NCBI RefSeq assembly: GCF_000373625.1
Contig: NZ_KB892000.1
Span: forward strand, 61,320 to 125,319
Reading direction: 5' to 3'
From: Streptomyces sp. LaPpAH-108
GTDB taxonomy: Bacteria; Actinomycetota; Actinomycetes; Streptomycetales; Streptomycetaceae
Length of the DNA stretch: 64,000 bases
Shown in pieces: positions 8,559 through 17,105 of this stretch. The position numbers were made by a program, and so were the translations under genes. How positions within the stretch are numbered: position 1 is the first letter of the stretch; every line of letters begins with the position of its first letter. Under the pieces are notes generated by a model that was given only the letters and a program-made list of their open reading frames with translations, made no database searches and was not told the DNA's origin.

Positions 8559-9146
8559 TCAGGATCGGGCGAGCGCGGCGCGCCTGCGGTGCCGGGCGAC
8601 GCGTTCGCGGTTGCCGCAGGTCTCGCTGGAGCACCAGCGGCGGCGCCTGCCGCGCGAGGTGTCCAGATAGACGAGCGGGCAGTCGTCCCCGGCGCATTCG
8701 CGCACGGCCGCGCGGGCCACCGGGTCGGTGAGCAGTTCCACCGCGTCCCGCGCGACGACGGCGAGCAGCGCGGCACACTCGGGCCGTCCGGCCAGCTCCC
8801 GTGCGAGAGAGCCGTTCTCCTGGCGCACCGCGCGCGGCACCGGAGGCGCGGCGGCGGCCAGTTCGTTCAGGCGCCCGAGGGCGCGGGCACGCGCGCGCGG
8901 GTCGGAATCGCCCTCCGCGCGCACCAACGTCCCTATATGGGCGCGCAGTTCACGGAAGCGGAGCGGCCAGGCCGGATCGGCGTGGCCGAGCGGGGTGCCG
9001 GGCGGGACGAGCCCGGCACCCGTGATCCAGGCGCACAACGGGGCCACGGCATCGAGGTGTTCGTGGGGATGCGAGGTCGCCAGGAGGTCCAGGCAGCATC
9101 GCCCGGCGTCGAAGCGCAGCTCGTACGGGGCCGTATCCCGTGCCAT
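8559..9146 (-). CDS. CGNR zinc-finger (ABATE-type) regulator
   Basis: The 195-residue protein has an N-terminal ABATE-like domain (LRFDAGRCCLDLLAT) and a C-terminal treble-clef CGNR zinc finger (C-x4-CP ... WCSSETCGNRERVARHRRR) expected to bind DNA. Members are putative stress or metabolism regulators in actinobacteria; the ligand is unknown. The gene starts only 43 bases after the acyltransferase stop on the same strand, so it may be the last gene of the mat operon. ATG 9146 is used; the ribosome binding site is weak. The region between this gene and sigU (8284-8558) carries the sigU promoter and nothing else I can name. Confidence 0.85.
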   Translation of the reverse strand: MARDTAPYELRFDAGRCCLDLLATSHPHEHLDAVAPLCAWITGAGLVPPGTPLGHADPAWPLRFRELRAHIGTLVRAEGDSDPRARARALGRLNELAAAAPPVPRAVRQENGSLARELAGRPECAALLAVVARDAVELLTDPVARAAVRECAGDDCPLVYLDTSRGRRRRWCSSETCGNRERVARHRRRAALARS

Positions 9147-9189
9147 GTGACCGTCACCGCCTGGGCAGGAACCGTTGCGTCGCTGCCTC

Positions 9190-10530
9190 TCACAGTGCCT
9201 GTCCGAGGGCCCGGCCGGAACCCCTCGTACCGCTCTTCGCGCTCCGGCCGTCCGGCCACAGGCGGGGGCGCCGCTTGGCCGCCAGGTCCTCCACCCAGCC
9301 GAAGGCCAGCACGCACAGGGCGACGAGGGCCCAGGTGACGGCCAGCTCGGGCCAGGAGCTTTCCAGGAGCCAGGGGCAGTCCCGCTCCAGCGTCTCGAAG
9401 CGCCACAGCTGGTCCCACAGGGTGGAGGCGATCAGGATGCAGATGTTGTGCCACAGATAGATGGTCACCGCGCGGGAGTTGAGCAGGGTGATCAGCCGGT
9501 CGAAGGGGCGCAGCAGCCGGGGCCACACCGGCCAGGACGGGCTGAGGTGCAGCAGGAGCAGCACGGTGGCGAAGGACCACAGGGACTGGGCGAAGGGGAT
9601 GTCGTCGAGGTCGTGGCCCTGCCGGAAGCCGTGCGTGAGCGCGTACCAGAGGCCGACGGCGGCGATGGCGGGCGCGACCGAGGGGACGACATAGCGCGGG
9701 ATACGGCGCAGCACGCCCTGCTGGTGGGCCATGCCGAGGATCCAGCAGGCGCCGAAGGTGGTGAAGTCGGTGAGGGCGGAGGGGAAGCGGTCGCCGGGCA
9801 GGGCGGGGTGCCCGAACTCCAGGACCGCGGCGAGCGCGAGGGGCATCAGGATGGTCGCCCAGGGCAGCCTGCGCAGCGCGCGCAGCAGCAGGGGCGAGAG
9901 CAGGACGAACCAGAGGTAGGCGCGCAAGTACCAGAGGGGCCCGGCGAGTTCACCGCCCCAGTCGGCGCCGAGCACCCCGTGCACCCCGCGCAGTCCGTCC
10001 GCGTACGGCGGGTCGCTCAGCGGCAGGATCCAGTACCCGAGGTGCAGCCACCACCAGCCGGGGTGGCCGTCGGCGTCCGGGCGCCAGCCCTGGAGCACCA
10101 TGCCGGTCACGCCGATGGCGCCGAGCAGCCACAGGGGCGGCAGCAGACGGCGGAGCCTGCCGCGGACGACGTCGAGCGCGGGCCGTTTCAGCGAGCGGGC
10201 CATGAGCGTGCCCGCGAGGGCGAACATCACGCCCATGGAGGGGAAGACGACGGGCAGCCAGGACCAGCCCATCAGGTGGTAGAAGACGACCCGGAACAGG
10301 GCGACGGCCCGCAGCAGGTCGAAGTAGCGGTCGCGGGCGGGTTTCCGGGGCCCGGCCGCGTCGGTTAAGGCGGTGGGCGGCCCGGGCGGCGCCTCCGCGA
10401 CGGCCGTGACGGCCGTGACGGCGGGCGGTGCCGAGGGTCCGGGCAGCGGTGGCACGGTCGGGGGCGCCGCCGGGGCGGTCGGCTCCGGGCGGCGGGCGTG
10501 CCGGGCCGGGCCCTGGGGACCGGTCGTCAT
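9190..10530 (-). CDS. Acyltransferase-3 family membrane protein (IcaC/OatA-like)
   Basis: This 446-residue protein has a Pro/Ala-rich cytoplasmic N-terminus of about 65 residues, then RDRYFDLLRAVALFRVVFYH, the hallmark start of acyltransferase family 3 with its conserved Arg and His. About ten hydrophobic helices follow. Family members move acetyl or succinyl groups across the membrane onto exopolysaccharides or wall polymers. Its ATG overlaps the TGA of matB (ATGA), so it is co-translated with the aminoglycan synthase and probably modifies that polymer, as IcaC is thought to do in staphylococcal PNAG loci. The reading frame runs open much further upstream (to 13473), but that is the antisense-like shadow of matB and matA. 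Substrate is inferred, not shown. Confidence 0.85.
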   Translation of the reverse strand: MTTGPQGPARHARRPEPTAPAAPPTVPPLPGPSAPPAVTAVTAVAEAPPGPPTALTDAAGPRKPARDRYFDLLRAVALFRVVFYHLMGWSWLPVVFPSMGVMFALAGTLMARSLKRPALDVVRGRLRRLLPPLWLLGAIGVTGMVLQGWRPDADGHPGWWWLHLGYWILPLSDPPYADGLRGVHGVLGADWGGELAGPLWYLRAYLWFVLLSPLLLRALRRLPWATILMPLALAAVLEFGHPALPGDRFPSALTDFTTFGACWILGMAHQQGVLRRIPRYVVPSVAPAIAAVGLWYALTHGFRQGHDLDDIPFAQSLWSFATVLLLLHLSPSWPVWPRLLRPFDRLITLLNSRAVTIYLWHNICILIASTLWDQLWRFETLERDCPWLLESSWPELAVTWALVALCVLAFGWVEDLAAKRRPRLWPDGRSAKSGTRGSGRALGQAL

Positions 10531-12743
10531 CGGGCCACCCTTCCGTCGGCCGCGGCGACGGCGTCCGGCTGCGGGACGCCGACCCCGCCCTTGCGGCGCA
10601 GCTTCTGCCAGCGCAGCCGGCCGCCGGTCAGGGCGGTGATCCAGGACTGGAGCAGGACGACGTACATGAGCTGGCGGTAGAGGATCTGCTGGAGCGGAAG
10701 TGAGATCAACGGAGTGAGCCGTTCCCGGTCGAGGAAGAAGGCGTACGCCGCGCAGGCCGCCTGGATGGCGAGGATCGCGAACCAGGACCCGATCGTCCTG
10801 CCCGTGGGCCCGAAGACCAGGCCGTAGACGAGGAAGATGTCGATCAGCGGGGCCAGGAGCGGGGCGAGCACCATGAACAGGGACACCAGCGGCAGGCCGA
10901 TGCGGCCGAACCGGCCGGAGGGGCCGCGCTCCACGACGGCGCGGCGGTGCTTCCAGATGGCCTGCATGGTGCCGTAGGACCAGCGGTAGCGCTGGGACCA
11001 GAGCTGCTGGACGGATTCGGGCGCCTCGGTCCAGGCGCGCGCCTTCTCGGCGTAGACCACGCGCCAGCCGTCGCGGTGCAGCGCCATGGTGACGTCGGTG
11101 TCCTCGGCGAGGGTGTCGTCGCTCATGCCGCCGACGTGTTCCAGGGCGGAGCGGCGGAAGGCGCCGACCGCGCCGGGGATGGTCGGCATGCAGCGCAGCA
11201 CGTCGTACATCCGGCGGTCCAGGTTGAAGCCCATCACGTACTCGATGTGCTGCCAGGCGCCGATGAGGGTGTCCTTGTTGCCGACCTTGGCGTTGCCCGC
11301 GACGGCGCCGACGCGCGGGTCGGCGAAGGGCTGCACCAGTTCGCGCACGGTGGACGGCTCGAAGACGGTGTCGCCGTCCATCATCACGATCAGGTCGGAA
11401 CTCGCGTTCGCCAGGCCCCGGTTGAGGGCGGCGGGCTTGCCCGCGTTGAGCTGGCGCACGACACGTACGCCGGGGAGTCCGAGCCCTTCGACGATGCGGG
11501 CGGTGCCGTCGGTGGAGCCGTCGTCGATGACGATGATCTCCACCGGATGGTCGCTCTCGGTCAGTGAACGCACCGTGCTCTCGATGCACTTGGCCTCGTT
11601 GTAGGCCGGGACCAGCACCGAGACGGGCCGTGTCACGGGCTCGGGGCCCCAGTGAAAGCCCCGGCGGCGGGTGCGGCGGGCGTGCGCGGCGGAGAGCAGC
11701 AGCATCAGCCCGAACCGCCCGATGACCAGCACGCCGACGACCGCGAGGCCCGCCACCAGCACGTCGGTCGCGCTGTCGGCCGCCTTGATCAGCATGATCC
11801 AGGCCCGGCCCTTCCACAGCGCCGCCCCGGTGACCGGGGTGTCCGCGCTCGGCGCGTCCAGGGCCTCGGTGAGGGTCTGGAACCGGTAGCCCTTGGCCTG
11901 GAGTTCGGGCAGATAGCGGTCCAGGGCGGCGACGGTCTCGCTGCGGTCGCCGCCGGAGTCGTGCATCAGGACGACCGCGCCCTTGCCGCCCTCGGGCGTG
12001 GCCCCGCGCACGATCGCGTCCACCCCGGGCTTGCGCCAGTCCTCGCTGTCGCGGTCGTTGAGGACGGTCAGATAGCCCCGGCTGCCGATGTACTTGGTCA
12101 CCGGCCAGGACCGGTCGTCCATGGCGGAGGCGAAGGAGGAGTACGGCGGCCGGAACAGCGAGCTGCGGATACCGGCCGCCCCGGCGAGGGCCAGCTGCCC
12201 CTGGGACAGCTCCCAGTCGGCGCGGCTCCTGGAGTGGTAGGAGAGGTCGGGGTGGTTGAAGGTGTGCAGCCCGACCTCGTGGCCCTCGTCCACCATGCGT
12301 TTGACCAGCTCCGGGTAGCGCGAGGTCATCGTGCCGGTGACGAAGAAGGTCGCGTGGGCGTGGTGCTTCTCGAGGATGTCGAGGACCTTCGGGGTCCAGG
12401 TGGGGTCCGGGCCGTCGTCGAAGGTGAGCACGAGCCGGTGCTCGGGCACCTTGAGGCTGTCGGTGCGCCCGCCCCGGGTGTCGATGACCGGGCCGCCGTC
12501 GAGGATCTTGCGGGGCACCTGGTCGGTCGCGGCCTCGGGGCGTACCCGGAAGTCGGCGAGGATCTCGTTGTGCACATAGCCGTGCAGGATGAGCATCGCC
12601 AGGGTCGCGAGCAGCAGCAGGAACGCGAGCGCGTAGCGCAGCGGGAAGCGGCGGCGCTCGGCGCGGGCCCTGCGGGACGGGCGGGCCGCCTGGTCGGTGC
12701 TGCGGGCTGATCGGTCGGTGCGGCGGCGGGATCGCGAAGGCAT
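10527..12743 (-). CDS. matB: MatB: fused polysaccharide deacetylase and processive GT2 synthase
   Basis: This 738-residue bifunctional membrane enzyme makes poly-beta-1,6-N-acetylglucosamine-like polymer for hyphal aggregation. After a basic tail and one membrane span (35-54) comes an extracytoplasmic NodB deacetylase domain with TFDDGPD (107-113), H-x3-H (His160, His164) and RPPYS. A second span leads to a cytoplasmic GT2 domain with IDDGST, MDGDT, AEDTDV and QRYRW (QxxRW, the mark of processive synthases), then several C-terminal spans. It therefore combines IcaA-like and IcaB-like activities in one chain. It overlaps matA by one base (TGATG) and the acyltransferase by four (ATGA). The name follows S. 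lividans/S. coelicolor matAB, whose loss gives dispersed mycelium (recalled literature). Confidence 0.9.
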   Translation of the reverse strand: MPSRSRRRTDRSARSTDQAARPSRRARAERRRFPLRYALAFLLLLATLAMLILHGYVHNEILADFRVRPEAATDQVPRKILDGGPVIDTRGGRTDSLKVPEHRLVLTFDDGPDPTWTPKVLDILEKHHAHATFFVTGTMTSRYPELVKRMVDEGHEVGLHTFNHPDLSYHSRSRADWELSQGQLALAGAAGIRSSLFRPPYSSFASAMDDRSWPVTKYIGSRGYLTVLNDRDSEDWRKPGVDAIVRGATPEGGKGAVVLMHDSGGDRSETVAALDRYLPELQAKGYRFQTLTEALDAPSADTPVTGAALWKGRAWIMLIKAADSATDVLVAGLAVVGVLVIGRFGLMLLLSAAHARRTRRRGFHWGPEPVTRPVSVLVPAYNEAKCIESTVRSLTESDHPVEIIVIDDGSTDGTARIVEGLGLPGVRVVRQLNAGKPAALNRGLANASSDLIVMMDGDTVFEPSTVRELVQPFADPRVGAVAGNAKVGNKDTLIGAWQHIEYVMGFNLDRRMYDVLRCMPTIPGAVGAFRRSALEHVGGMSDDTLAEDTDVTMALHRDGWRVVYAEKARAWTEAPESVQQLWSQRYRWSYGTMQAIWKHRRAVVERGPSGRFGRIGLPLVSLFMVLAPLLAPLIDIFLVYGLVFGPTGRTIGSWFAILAIQAACAAYAFFLDRERLTPLISLPLQQILYRQLMYVVLLQSWITALTGGRLRWQKLRRKGGVGVPQPDAVAAADGRVAR

Positions 12744-14077
12744 CAGAGGGCGGTTCCCGCGCGGTGGGGGCCGAGGGCGGCGGCCGGGGCGGCCGAACCG
12801 TGCGGCTCGGGGCCGCCGCCGCCCGCCGGGGAGCCGCTGGGCTCCGGGTCCGGGCTGTCGGCCGGGGCGGAGGTCGTCGGGGAGGAGCCGGTCGTGGGCT
12901 CGCCGGTGGGCGTGGGCTTCCCGGGCGGGCTGGAGACGCGGGGCGTGGTGGACGTACGCGCGGTCGGGCTCGTGCTCGGCGACGCGGGCGGCCCGCTGGT
13001 CCCCGCGGCCGGGGCGGACGGCGCGTCCGGGGCGCCGGGCGCGTCGGTGGCGGAGGTCGGCAGCGGCTCGGCGGGTCCGGTCGCGCCCCCGGCGTCCGCC
13101 GCCGTCGGCGCGGTGGAGACGGTGGGCACCGGCGAGGTGTGCACCCGCCCGGCGGGCTTGTCCTCCTTGTCCGGCACGGGCAGCCAGGGCGCGTCCGAGC
13201 TGCCGGACAGCAGTGTGGCGACGATGACGACGGCGTACGCCGCGCAGGCGACGGCGACCGCGAGCCCGATCCGCCGGACGGTACGCCCGCGACGGCCCGA
13301 CTCGTCCACGAAGACGGGCCCGTCCGGACGGGCCTCCGCCTCCGCCTCGCCCCGCACGGAGTCCAGCTGGACGGTGACCTCGTGCGGATCGTGCGCGGGG
13401 TCGGCCGCGCCGCCGGTCCCGGCCGCCTCGGGGGCGGTGGGCGTGGCGGCGGCGCGCGCGTCCCAGGGGTCACGCGGCGCGGCGGGCCGCCCGGTGTCCC
13501 GTACGACGGGCCAGCCGGGGGCCGTTCCGCTCGTACGGGCAGTGGGCCGGGGCGTGTCGGTCGGCTGGACCGGTACGGAGGTCCGCTCGACGGCGGAGGC
13601 GGCGGAGGTGGCGGGCCCGGTGAAGCCGGGGGTGCCGGTGGACGCGGCGGGCAGCACGGTGGTGCGGTCCCCGGTGCCCGTGGCCTTCGGCAGGACGGCG
13701 GTGGGGTCCGCGTCCGGCGCCGTCGGCAGCACGGCCGTCGGCTCGGCGTCGGGGGCCGTCGTGCGCCGGAAGTCGGAGGCGGCGCGCGCGTTGCGCGGGC
13801 GCGGGACGACGGCCGTCTCGTCGACGCCGGTCGGGGCGGCCCGTCCGCCCCGGGGTATCGAGCCGGTACCGCTCACGGTGCCGGTGTGCGTGCCTCGTAC
13901 GGCGGGCCATCCCCCACGGCCGGTCCCCGCGCTCCCCCGGCCGAGCGTCCCGGTCTCGGCGACCGTTCCGCTCTCCGGGAACGCCTGGGTCCTGCTGCCC
14001 TCGGTCACCGGCGGCTCCGGGGTCGCGGATGCGACAGCGGGCCATTCCGGTTGGGCGTCTTCTCGCCACTGTTTCAC
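12743..14077 (-). CDS. matA: MatA: Pro/Thr-rich single-span membrane protein
   Basis: This 444-residue protein has a long disordered cytoplasmic N-terminus, one membrane span at about 266-288 (RRIGLAVAVACAAYAVVIVA), and a long Pro/Ser/Thr-rich external tail. The N-terminal part has imperfect repeats of the form PDA(E/D)PTAVLP at about 110-145. No enzymatic domain is visible. As first gene of the operon and overlapping matB, it is probably an accessory or scaffold for aminoglycan synthesis or export; matA mutants in S. lividans also lose pellet formation (recalled). GTG 14077 is chosen, with a purine-rich GGGGGA upstream. The name rests on position and partner gene rather than on a diagnostic motif. 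Confidence 0.8.
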   Translation of the reverse strand: MKQWREDAQPEWPAVASATPEPPVTEGSRTQAFPESGTVAETGTLGRGSAGTGRGGWPAVRGTHTGTVSGTGSIPRGGRAAPTGVDETAVVPRPRNARAASDFRRTTAPDAEPTAVLPTAPDADPTAVLPKATGTGDRTTVLPAASTGTPGFTGPATSAASAVERTSVPVQPTDTPRPTARTSGTAPGWPVVRDTGRPAAPRDPWDARAAATPTAPEAAGTGGAADPAHDPHEVTVQLDSVRGEAEAEARPDGPVFVDESGRRGRTVRRIGLAVAVACAAYAVVIVATLLSGSSDAPWLPVPDKEDKPAGRVHTSPVPTVSTAPTAADAGGATGPAEPLPTSATDAPGAPDAPSAPAAGTSGPPASPSTSPTARTSTTPRVSSPPGKPTPTGEPTTGSSPTTSAPADSPDPEPSGSPAGGGGPEPHGSAAPAAALGPHRAGTAL

Positions 14078-14229
14078 GCGTGCACATCCCCCACGGAACC
14101 GTTCGGGGGGCTACGACCCCGAGCATCACGCCGACGAACCAGGCCCCCACCAGGTCCGTGCGCCCCCTTTATCACAGTGTGCTCGGGCCCCGAATGTAGC
14201 GCATGTGAAGGTTTCGGGGTCATGATGCG

Positions 14230-15204
14230 TCAGATAGGACCGTTCATCACATCTTCATCGGTGGCTGGAATCCATCCATCGACAGGCCGGTCGAGCCAGC
14301 CCTCGGCGCGCGAGATCTCGGCGGCGGCCGTGCGGAGCGCGTCCAGCGCCGGATGGACCAGGCCCTTCCGCCACACGAGCGAGACGGGCGAAAGCGGGAC
14401 AGGGTCGACAAGCGGTCTCAGCACCGCGCCCGGCATGGCCGAAAAGTCCACCACCGCGAGGACGGGAACACGCGTTCTCCCCATGACCCGGGCGAATTCC
14501 TCACGCCCCACAGCCATCGGAACGGGTGACGCCGGAAGGATGCCGTGTCGCTCGAAGAGCTGACGCGCCAGCCCGGTCCACTCCCTCGTCCCGGCGTTGC
14601 CCGCGCCGGCGTACACCGTCGCACCCGCCAGCGCGCGCACCGGCACCGCGGGCAGTGCGGCCAGCGGGTGGTCCTCGGGGAGGAAGACGGCCATCGGCTC
14701 GTAGCGCACGGGCTGGTGGCCGAGGCGGGCGCGGGTGGCGGGGCCGAGTCCGGCGAAGCGGCCGAAGGAGGCGTCGAGCCGTCCGGCGAGCATGTCCTCC
14801 GCCGCCCCGGTGAGCCCGCTCTCGTAGCGGGCCGTCAGCTCATGGGCGGGGGCCAGCTCCCGGGCCCGGGCGAGCACGCGGCGGGTGGTGCCCAGGCCCT
14901 CCGAGTTGAGGTCGACCAGCAGGGGGCGGGCCTGCCCGAAGGCCGCGAGCAGTTCCTCCTGGGCGTCGAGCACGCGTCGGGCCAGCGGCAGCAGTCGTTC
15001 GCCGTCGGCGGTGAGCGCCACCTGCCGCGTCGTCCGCACGAACAGCTCGGCCCCCAACTCCCTTTCCAGCCGCCGCACATCACGGCTGAGCGCCTGCTGC
15101 GCGACATAGAGCCGGGCGGCGGCGCGGGTGAAGTGCAGCTCCTCCGCGACGGCGAGGAAGGAGCGGAGCAGCCGGGGGTCCACGGAGGCGAGGGGTGTGG
15201 TCAC
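14230..15204 (-). CDS. LysR-family transcriptional regulator
   Basis: The 324-residue regulator has an N-terminal winged helix-turn-helix (FTRAAARLYVAQQALSRDV) at about 25-45 and a C-terminal effector-binding domain of the LysR type. It diverges from an MFS exporter gene starting 86 bases away and most likely controls it and itself. I choose GTG 15204, where the conserved region begins; an in-frame TTG at 15225 is possible. Effector unknown. Confidence 0.88.
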   Translation of the reverse strand: MTTPLASVDPRLLRSFLAVAEELHFTRAAARLYVAQQALSRDVRRLERELGAELFVRTTRQVALTADGERLLPLARRVLDAQEELLAAFGQARPLLVDLNSEGLGTTRRVLARARELAPAHELTARYESGLTGAAEDMLAGRLDASFGRFAGLGPATRARLGHQPVRYEPMAVFLPEDHPLAALPAVPVRALAGATVYAGAGNAGTREWTGLARQLFERHGILPASPVPMAVGREEFARVMGRTRVPVLAVVDFSAMPGAVLRPLVDPVPLSPVSLVWRKGLVHPALDALRTAAAEISRAEGWLDRPVDGWIPATDEDVMNGPI

Positions 15205-15290
15205 GCCCGCGAACTTACAACGCAAGCGCGTGAATTGGGCGCCATAAAGGTGTTGGACGCGGGCCGGGGCGCCGGGCGAACGTGCATGTC

Positions 15291-16517
15291 ATGCACCGAC
15301 TCACCACCTACCGTGGCCTCTTCGCCCTGCCCGGCACCCTCGCCTTCACCCTCGGCAATCTCGTCGCGCGCCTGCCGATGGGGATGTTCTCGGTGAGCGC
15401 GGTCGTGATGATCGCGGGGGCGCGGGGTTCGTACGCGCTCGCCGGGGCGGTCACCGCGACCGGCCTGGCGGCGACGGCTCTGGCCGGTCCCTGGACGGCG
15501 CGGCTGACCGACCGGTACGGCCAGGCGCGGGTCGCGCTGCCCGCGACGCTCACCGCGGTGGCGGGCAGCGTGGCCCTGCTGCTGTGCGTGCGCTTCGACG
15601 CCCCCGACTGGACCCTGTTCGCCGCCTATGCCGCGACCGCCGCCACCCCCAACATCGGCGGCCTCTCCCGCGCCCGCTGGGCCCATCTCCTGCGCGACGA
15701 CCCCGACGCCCTGCACACCGCGAACTCCTTCGAGCAGGCCGCCGACGAGCTGTGCTTCATGCTGGGCCCGGTCCTGGCGTCCTTCCTGACCGGCACGTTC
15801 TTCCCGGAGTCGGGCACCCTCGTCGGCGCGGTCCTGCTGCTGGCCGGGATGCTCCTGTTCACGTCCCGGCGCGCGACGGAACCCCCGCCGAGCCCCCGCT
15901 CGACGGCCCCGTCCCCCCTCCGCACCCGGGGCATCCCGCCCCTGCTCGCCACCTTCGTCGCCACCGGCGCGATCTTCGGCTCCCTGGAGGTGGTGACGAT
16001 CGCCTACGCGGACGCCCGGGGTCACCGCGCCGCGGCGGGCGCGATCCTGGCCCTCCAGGCGGCGGGCTCCTGCGCGGCGGGGCTGCTCTACGGCCGTCTG
16101 AAGCCCACCGGCTCCCCGGCCCGGCTCCTCCCCCGGTGCCTCCTGGCGATGACCGCCCTGATGACCCTCCCCTGGCTGACCGCCGCCACGGACGGCACCC
16201 TGCCGCCCCTGGCCGCCGCCCTCCTCCTGGCGGGCATGGCCACCGCCCCCACCATGGTCACCGCCATGACCCTCCTCCAGACCCACACCCCACCCGACCG
16301 CCTCAACGAAGGCATGAGCCTCGCGGTGACCGCCCTCCTGACCGGCATAGCCTGCGGCTCGGCCACAGGCGGCTGGACAGTGGAACACCTGAACCCGGCC
16401 ACGGCCTACACCCTCCCGACCGCCGCGGCGACCCTGGCCCTGCTGATCAACGCGGCGACCCGCCGCGCCACGACGGCACGACGCGACACGGCGACCCGGC
16501 ACACCACGGCGGCATGA
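15291..16517 (+). CDS. MFS transporter
   Basis: The 408-residue protein has about twelve hydrophobic segments and the MFS loop motif after TM2 (ARLTDRYGQARV), so it is a major facilitator, probably an exporter of a small molecule or drug. The central loop between the two halves is Pro/Ser-rich (around residues 195-215). GTG 15282 is an alternative start three codons upstream. It pairs with the divergent LysR gene, a common regulator-exporter arrangement. The end of the gene is followed closely by a hairpin terminator. Substrate cannot be deduced. Confidence 0.88.
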   Translation: MHRLTTYRGLFALPGTLAFTLGNLVARLPMGMFSVSAVVMIAGARGSYALAGAVTATGLAATALAGPWTARLTDRYGQARVALPATLTAVAGSVALLLCVRFDAPDWTLFAAYAATAATPNIGGLSRARWAHLLRDDPDALHTANSFEQAADELCFMLGPVLASFLTGTFFPESGTLVGAVLLLAGMLLFTSRRATEPPPSPRSTAPSPLRTRGIPPLLATFVATGAIFGSLEVVTIAYADARGHRAAAGAILALQAAGSCAAGLLYGRLKPTGSPARLLPRCLLAMTALMTLPWLTAATDGTLPPLAAALLLAGMATAPTMVTAMTLLQTHTPPDRLNEGMSLAVTALLTGIACGSATGGWTVEHLNPATAYTLPTAAATLALLINAATRRATTARRDTATRHTTAA

Positions 16518-16545
16518 CGGAGCACGACGGCATGACGGCATGACG

Positions 16546-16577
16546 AAGGCCCCGCCGCTCACGAGCGACGGGGCCTT
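16546..16577 (+). terminator. Terminator after the MFS gene
   Basis: AAGGCCCCGCCGCT (16546-16559) pairs with 16564-16577 with one mismatch and a 4-base loop, 29 bases after the MFS stop. Confidence 0.8.
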
Positions 16578-16593
16578 TGCCCACATGGGGTAC

Positions 16594-16613
16594 GGAAAGC
16601 TCGAAAGCTCTCC
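16594..16613 (-). terminator. ssrA: Candidate terminator of ssrA (TTCG tetraloop hairpin)
   Basis: On the minus strand GGAGAGCT-TTCG-AGCTTTCC forms an 8-bp stem with one G-U pair and a stable UUCG loop, starting 5 bases after the mature tmRNA end. No T-run follows, which is normal in Streptomyces. Confidence 0.6.
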
Positions 16614-16618
16614 GATCG

Positions 16619-16984
16619 TGGAGATGGCGGGAATCGAACCCGCGTCCACCGGTGCGGAAACAGGGCTTCTCCGTGTGCAGTTCGCTTCGATTTTCTCGGC
16701 CCCGGAGATCACGCGAACAAGTCTCCGACGGGCTCAGTCACTGTTAGATTTCCCTTTTCACCCCGTGACCGGGATCAAGGTTTAGTCCCCTAGCTGATGC
16801 CAGGATCCGGGTCGGGAACAGCCCCGGGCTGACACTTCGCAAGTCGCTACTTAGGCAGCGAGGGCGAAGGAATCGCGCTTGGTGTTGGCGATTATTGGTT
16901 TCGGCCTGTGGTTTACGAGATCATGGCCGCTTCCTCGACACGCTTCCCCTGCTTCGACAGCCGCTGTCGAAACCGATCATCCCC
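16619..16984 (-). ncRNA. ssrA: tmRNA (transfer-messenger RNA)
   Basis: The RNA of about 366 bases rescues stalled ribosomes together with SmpB. The 5' end GGGGATG (16984 downward) pairs with CATCTCC at the 3' end to form the tRNA-like acceptor stem; the T-arm GGACGCGGGTTCGATTCCCGCC is intact. CCA is not encoded: the mature end A at 16619 is followed by CG. The tag frame begins GCC AAC ACC AAG after AATC and reads ANTKRDSFALAA then TAA (around 16850-16890). It lies directly downstream of smpB on the same strand. A spurious plus-strand frame across the 3' end (16540-16785) should not be annotated as a protein. Confidence 0.95.
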
Positions 16985-17105
16985 ATGTTGATTTTTCAAT
17001 GCCTCCCGCAGGAGACGCGCACCCTCTGTGGAGTGCATTGCCATCGTACGTGACCAACGCACGGCAGTGCCAGCTTATTCCCGGTGGCCCGGGTTACACC
17101 CCGCG

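Noticed and set aside
9190..13473. 1427-codon minus-strand frame
   Set aside because: Only the last 446 codons encode the acyltransferase. The rest is an alternative frame of matB and matA, both of which have clear domains and overlapping start/stop signals.
16540..16785. Plus-strand open frame of 81 codons
   Set aside because: It is the complement of the tmRNA 3' half, a well-known spurious protein produced by tRNA-like T-arm sequence.
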